From: JANMDR01 sp031376425
GTDB taxonomy: Bacteria; Pseudomonadota; Gammaproteobacteria; Burkholderiales; Usitatibacteraceae
DNA: 8,243 nucleotides
Direction: 5' to 3'
Assembly: GCA_031376425.1 (NCBI GenBank)
Contig: JANMDR010000300.1
Location: forward strand, 1-8,243
In this document: in pieces, positions 5,454 through 8,243 of the stretch
Layout of the letters: every line of letters starts with the position of its first letter
How positions within the stretch are numbered: position 1 is the first letter of the stretch
Program-made: the position numbers and the translations under genes
The notes under the pieces: generated by a model
The model's input: the letters and a program-made list of their open reading frames with translations, nothing else
Database searches by the model: none
What the model was told of the DNA's origin: nothing

Positions 5454-7097
5454 CTAGCCAGCAATATTGCCACCTAATTTGCCACCCAATGCCTTAGCCA
5501 ATAAGCTTGCGTTCCTGGCGACCATGCCGTAAATGGATAACTGTGGATTAGCGCCAATGCTGGTGGGAAACGCGGAGCCGTCAAATACGGACAAATTTTC
5601 AATTTGATGATGCCTACCATCACCCCGCACCACTGCTTTGCGCGGATCGACACCCATGCCGCAGCCGCCCATCACATGAGCGCTGGCAATGTGGGCGCGG
5701 AGGGTTTTCATGGGTAGGTTTTCGATTTCTGCTTTGGCTTCTTTCCATGATGTGTAGGGTTTGCCGTCTTCGTGCATGGGCACGACTATTTTCGCATTTG
5801 CAGCAAACTCAATCTCCGCCATTGATAGTAATGATCGGCGTACCCCGCGCCACACAAATTCTGAAATGGGGTAGTCAAGTTGAGCGCTGCCGTCGGCGCG
5901 AATGCCCACTTTACCGCCAACACTTTCTGGATGAAAACCGTCGCGTAAAAGGGCGATTGTCACATGCATATTTGGCAAGCGCTTCATCCACTGGGCGTGC
6001 TCAATACCGAATCCCTGCAGGGTAATGCCCGCTAACACTGGGTGAATTGGCGGCGCTTCGAGTTTGTAGCCAATTTCGCCATTGATGGCTTGAGTAGATA
6101 AAAAATGGTCGGAATAAATAGTTTGCGGTGCGCCGGAATAAGCCTCAACTTTATTAGCCATAATCGCCGCACAAGCGGCAGATGGATGCAGGAAGGTACG
6201 CATGCCTAAGTTACCGTGTGGATCGGGCAGCGCCGAGCGCAGCAAGACGGCAGGATTATTAATCGCCCCCCCCGCCATAATATAGTGTTTGGCTAATACC
6301 GTAATTTTGATATCACCCGCTTCGGTGCAAACACCGGCCGCACCCATTTTCATGCCGCGCGCAGAAAGTGAGGTGACGCGGCCTAAGCCGTGCGCTAATT
6401 TTTCAACCCTGGCGGAATGTATAAGCAACGCACCTTTGTCTAATGCACTGGGAATGGTGGTGACCAACATGGATTGTTTAGCATTGGTTGGGCAGCCCAT
6501 ACCGCAATACCCCAAGTTCCAGCAGCCGCGCACATTGCGCCGAATAGCGGCATTAGGTATGCCCAAGGCGTCGCAGCCACGGCGTAAAATATCATTATTC
6601 TCGTTTGGTGGAACGCCCCAAGGCTCAATGTTTAAGCGGGTTTCCATCTGTGTAAACCACGGTAGCATGGCTTCCACCGAGTAATCCTTCAGCCCAAATT
6701 GTTGCTGCCAATACTTTAAAGTGTCTGGCGGTGTGCGAAAGCTTGACGTCCAGTTTACCGTTGTGGAACCGCCTACGGAACGGCCTTGTAAGATGGTAAT
6801 GCCCTTGTCTTTAGTTTGACGCCCAGCAGACTCTTGATAGAGCTGTTGATAGGCATCGCGCTCGCGCATCCGAAAATCGCTAGAGCTTTTAAAGGGGCCT
6901 TCCTCAATCATCACTACTGCTAAACCTGCCGTTGATAATATTTCAGCTGCAGTACCGCCACCTGCACCAGTGCCAACAATCACCACATCGCATTCTATGG
7001 CAATGTGTTTGTCTAAGCTGCTGCCGTCGATCACTTTCCAATTTCGCGCAGGATCCGCCAGCGCAATTTTGATTGGGTCCGGTATTTGAGATGCCAT
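5454..7097 (-). CDS. GMC-family FAD-dependent alcohol dehydrogenase (LaoA-like)
   Basis: This 547-residue flavoprotein should oxidise a primary alcohol to an aldehyde using FAD. The Rossmann motif G42-T-G-A-G-G47 is followed by an acidic residue (E65/E66) for the FAD ribose. GRSVGGSTTVNW (105-116) is the GMC flavin-binding signature. The active-site histidine is H474 in SAHVMGGCGMG, with the partner residue N517 in GANPQLSIYG. C192, C198 and C202 form a C-x5-C-x3-C triad, the spacing of the 3Fe-4S ligands in bacterial FAD glucose dehydrogenase. No signal peptide is present. It is the last gene of a three-gene run, 26 bp after the Tat-signal protein. The set resembles P. aeruginosa LaoA-LaoB-LaoC, so a long-chain alcohol substrate is inferred. 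An eight-G run (6266-6273, C on the plus strand) lies in the coding sequence. Only a weak ribosome site is visible. Confidence 0.9.
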   Translation of the reverse strand: MASQIPDPIKIALADPARNWKVIDGSSLDKHIAIECDVVIVGTGAGGGTAAEILSTAGLAVVMIEEGPFKSSSDFRMRERDAYQQLYQESAGRQTKDKGITILQGRSVGGSTTVNWTSSFRTPPDTLKYWQQQFGLKDYSVEAMLPWFTQMETRLNIEPWGVPPNENNDILRRGCDALGIPNAAIRRNVRGCWNLGYCGMGCPTNAKQSMLVTTIPSALDKGALLIHSARVEKLAHGLGRVTSLSARGMKMGAAGVCTEAGDIKITVLAKHYIMAGGAINNPAVLLRSALPDPHGNLGMRTFLHPSAACAAIMANKVEAYSGAPQTIYSDHFLSTQAINGEIGYKLEAPPIHPVLAGITLQGFGIEHAQWMKRLPNMHVTIALLRDGFHPESVGGKVGIRADGSAQLDYPISEFVWRGVRRSLLSMAEIEFAANAKIVVPMHEDGKPYTSWKEAKAEIENLPMKTLRAHIASAHVMGGCGMGVDPRKAVVRGDGRHHQIENLSVFDGSAFPTSIGANPQLSIYGMVARNASLLAKALGGKLGGNIAG

Positions 7098-7123
7098 AGC
7101 TATCGTACTTTTAATGAGTTAAG

Positions 7124-7693
7124 TTATAAACCAAGTTCTTTGCCATACGGTGGCCCGCCGTATTCAATGGCACCCCACGATAAGGGATTGCCGTACCAGC
7201 AGGCGATCATGAGTCGCGCCAGCGCTTGGTATGCACTTTGCAATAGGGCAAAGCGATGGTTGCGCCAACTGCTTAAGAAAGCTGCAATTTCGGTACTGCT
7301 GGCTTCATCCCAAGGTTTAGAAACGCCAGCTAAATATTTGCGCGTAAGTGAAAAATGCAGCAGGCTAAAAAGTTCACGAATCTCGCCTTCTACCAGCGGC
7401 GATAGACCAGCAATAGTGCGATCAAATGCGTCAACTACCTCAGAAATAGCTATTTTCCGGGCATCTTCAGCTTGCGGTAGGGTGCCGGCGAGAATCACCG
7501 GCGCTAGTGCTGCGATTAACACCGCATCTGCGTTTTTGAGTTTCTTTAAATCAAAGGTGCCAAGATCACTTGCTTCACTCGGATTTGCGGGCTGTGCTTT
7601 TGCACTGGTGTGAAGTTGGTTAATTAGCCCTAGTCCCACGCTTGCAACCAAACCTGCTTTAAGAAAGGTACGCCGTTTTGATGGAATTATCAT
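7124..7693 (-). CDS. Small Tat-exported partner protein of GMC dehydrogenase (LaoB-like)
   Basis: This 189-residue protein begins with a twin-arginine signal: KRRTFLK (6-12), a hydrophobic stretch (13-25) and a probable cleavage site AKA/Q after residue 33. The mature part is largely helical, with a conserved-looking C-terminal CWYGNPLSWGAIEYGGPPY segment (166-184). Its layout fits the small subunits, of the gluconate 2-dehydrogenase subunit 3 type, that accompany FAD-dependent GMC dehydrogenases. In FAD glucose dehydrogenase such a subunit helps fold the catalytic subunit and takes it through the Tat pore. That role is inferred here from the adjacent signal-less GMC gene. In the Lao set it corresponds to LaoB. 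The start at 7693 has a weak AAAAAGAA ribosome site and lies 9 bp after the aldehyde dehydrogenase stop, so the genes are surely co-transcribed. Confidence 0.82.
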   Translation of the reverse strand: MIIPSKRRTFLKAGLVASVGLGLINQLHTSAKAQPANPSEASDLGTFDLKKLKNADAVLIAALAPVILAGTLPQAEDARKIAISEVVDAFDRTIAGLSPLVEGEIRELFSLLHFSLTRKYLAGVSKPWDEASSTEIAAFLSSWRNHRFALLQSAYQALARLMIACWYGNPLSWGAIEYGGPPYGKELGL

Positions 7694-7702
7694 CGATTCT
7701 TT

Positions 7703-8243
7703 TTACCGTAATAGCAATTTAATCATGGCGGCAAAGCGCTTGCCATAGGGGGGGTGAAACAGAGCTAAACCGTTCAAACGTGCCTGATGAAATATCGGTT
7801 TCATTTTTGAAAACGTTTCAAAGCCAACACGCCCGTGATAAGCGCCCATACCTGATGCACCGACGCCGCCAAAGGGCAGTTCCTCTTGGCTTATATGCAT
7901 TAAACATTCATTTAAGGTCACGCCACCCGCAATGGTGCGGCTGATTACGGCATTGCTATTGTCGCTATTCCAACCAAAGTAATAGAGCGCCAGCGGACGG
8001 TCACGATTATTTACAAAATCGATAGCGCTGTTTAAGCTGTCATACGCTAACACTGGCAACAAGGGGCCAAAAATTTCTTCTGTCATCAGTTTTGAATCGG
8101 GGGGCGCATTCAATACTAAAGTAGGTGCAATCTTGCGCCCCCCGTCAAATGATTCGTGCGCGGGATTACAAATATGCAAGCTAGCACCTCGGTTGCTGGC
8201 ATCACTCAAATAGCTCTGTAGGCGCTGGTAGTGCCGATCATTG
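7703..8243 (-). CDS. Aldehyde dehydrogenase, C-terminal part (coniferyl aldehyde dehydrogenase-like, LaoC-like)
   Basis: About 179 C-terminal residues of an NAD(P)-dependent aldehyde dehydrogenase are visible. The frame is open to the right edge (first full codon 8240-8242, NDRHYQRLQ), so the internal TTG at 8209 is not the start. Family marks are EEIFGPLLPV (the glutamate that contacts NAD ribose), AGGVTLNECLMH, EELPFGGVGASGMGAYHG, and a C-terminal GFETFSKMKPIFHQ followed by HPPYGK. These are typical of the coniferyl aldehyde dehydrogenase branch, usually about 450-480 residues. The catalytic Cys and Glu lie in the missing part. It would oxidise the aldehyde made by the GMC dehydrogenase to the acid. 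It is the first visible gene of the operon, and a TetR-type regulator like LaoR may lie beyond the window. Confidence 0.9.
   Translation of the reverse strand, partial: NDRHYQRLQSYLSDASNRGASLHICNPAHESFDGGRKIAPTLVLNAPPDSKLMTEEIFGPLLPVLAYDSLNSAIDFVNNRDRPLALYYFGWNSDNSNAVISRTIAGGVTLNECLMHISQEELPFGGVGASGMGAYHGRVGFETFSKMKPIFHQARLNGLALFHPPYGKRFAAMIKLLLR

Noticed and set aside
6289..6684. Open frame on the plus strand within the GMC gene
   Set aside because: It is antisense to well-conserved GMC coding sequence and has no recognisable domain, so it is a shadow frame. The same applies to the other opposite-strand frames inside the SRPBCC, aminotransferase and Tat-protein genes.
8207..8209. TTG at 8209 as the start of the aldehyde dehydrogenase
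   Set aside because: The frame is open past it to the window edge and the upstream codons (NDRHYQRLQSY) continue the family's conserved sequence, so the gene is simply cut by the window.

Overview
The window suggests a moderate-GC proteobacterium, most likely Betaproteobacteria and possibly Gammaproteobacteria. This rests on the gene families present: a beta-class GST like E. coli GstA, a PsiF protein, a proteobacterial-type class I aspartate aminotransferase, and a set resembling the Pseudomonas long-chain-alcohol oxidation genes. No rRNA, tRNA or CRISPR array was seen, so the placement is an inference. Only the genes at the two window edges are cut; none of the internal genes looks broken.

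Left part (1-2614). Positions 1-234 hold no confident gene. A short minus-strand frame may start at 121 and run off the edge, and the AT-rich stretch beside it carries two overlapping promoter-like signals. Next come a membrane-anchored SRPBCC-domain protein (235-771, minus) and a divergently transcribed CDP-alcohol phosphatidyltransferase (889-1491, plus). A bidirectional terminator (1560-1596) separates the latter from a secreted PsiF-family protein (1657-1875, minus) and a beta-class glutathione S-transferase (2009-2614, minus).

Middle part (2615-5352). The 385-base gap between the GST and a PLP-dependent cysteine synthase-family gene (3000-4097, plus) is mostly filled by a 233-bp non-coding element (2733-2965). 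It has 17-bp terminal inverted repeats, a flanking 5-bp direct repeat ATAAT and a long internal hairpin. This is a strong MITE-like candidate, and it ends only 34 bp before the downstream start codon. The cysteine synthase-family gene converges on a class I aspartate aminotransferase (4129-5340, minus), with a hairpin between them.

Right part (5454-8243, all minus). Three closely spaced genes run in the order aldehyde dehydrogenase (5' end outside the window), small Tat-signal protein, GMC flavoprotein dehydrogenase. This order and content match the Pseudomonas aeruginosa Lao system (LaoC, LaoB, LaoA) for oxidising long-chain alcohols to aldehydes and then acids. The GMC protein has no export signal of its own but carries a C-x5-C-x3-C triad. 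That spacing resembles the 3Fe-4S site of bacterial FAD-dependent glucose dehydrogenase, whose small Tat subunit carries the catalytic subunit across the membrane. The same hitchhiker arrangement is inferred here.

The two points most worth a second look are the inferred Fe-S/Tat-hitchhiker alcohol dehydrogenase and the palindromic MITE-like element. No wholly unknown multi-gene system is evident.
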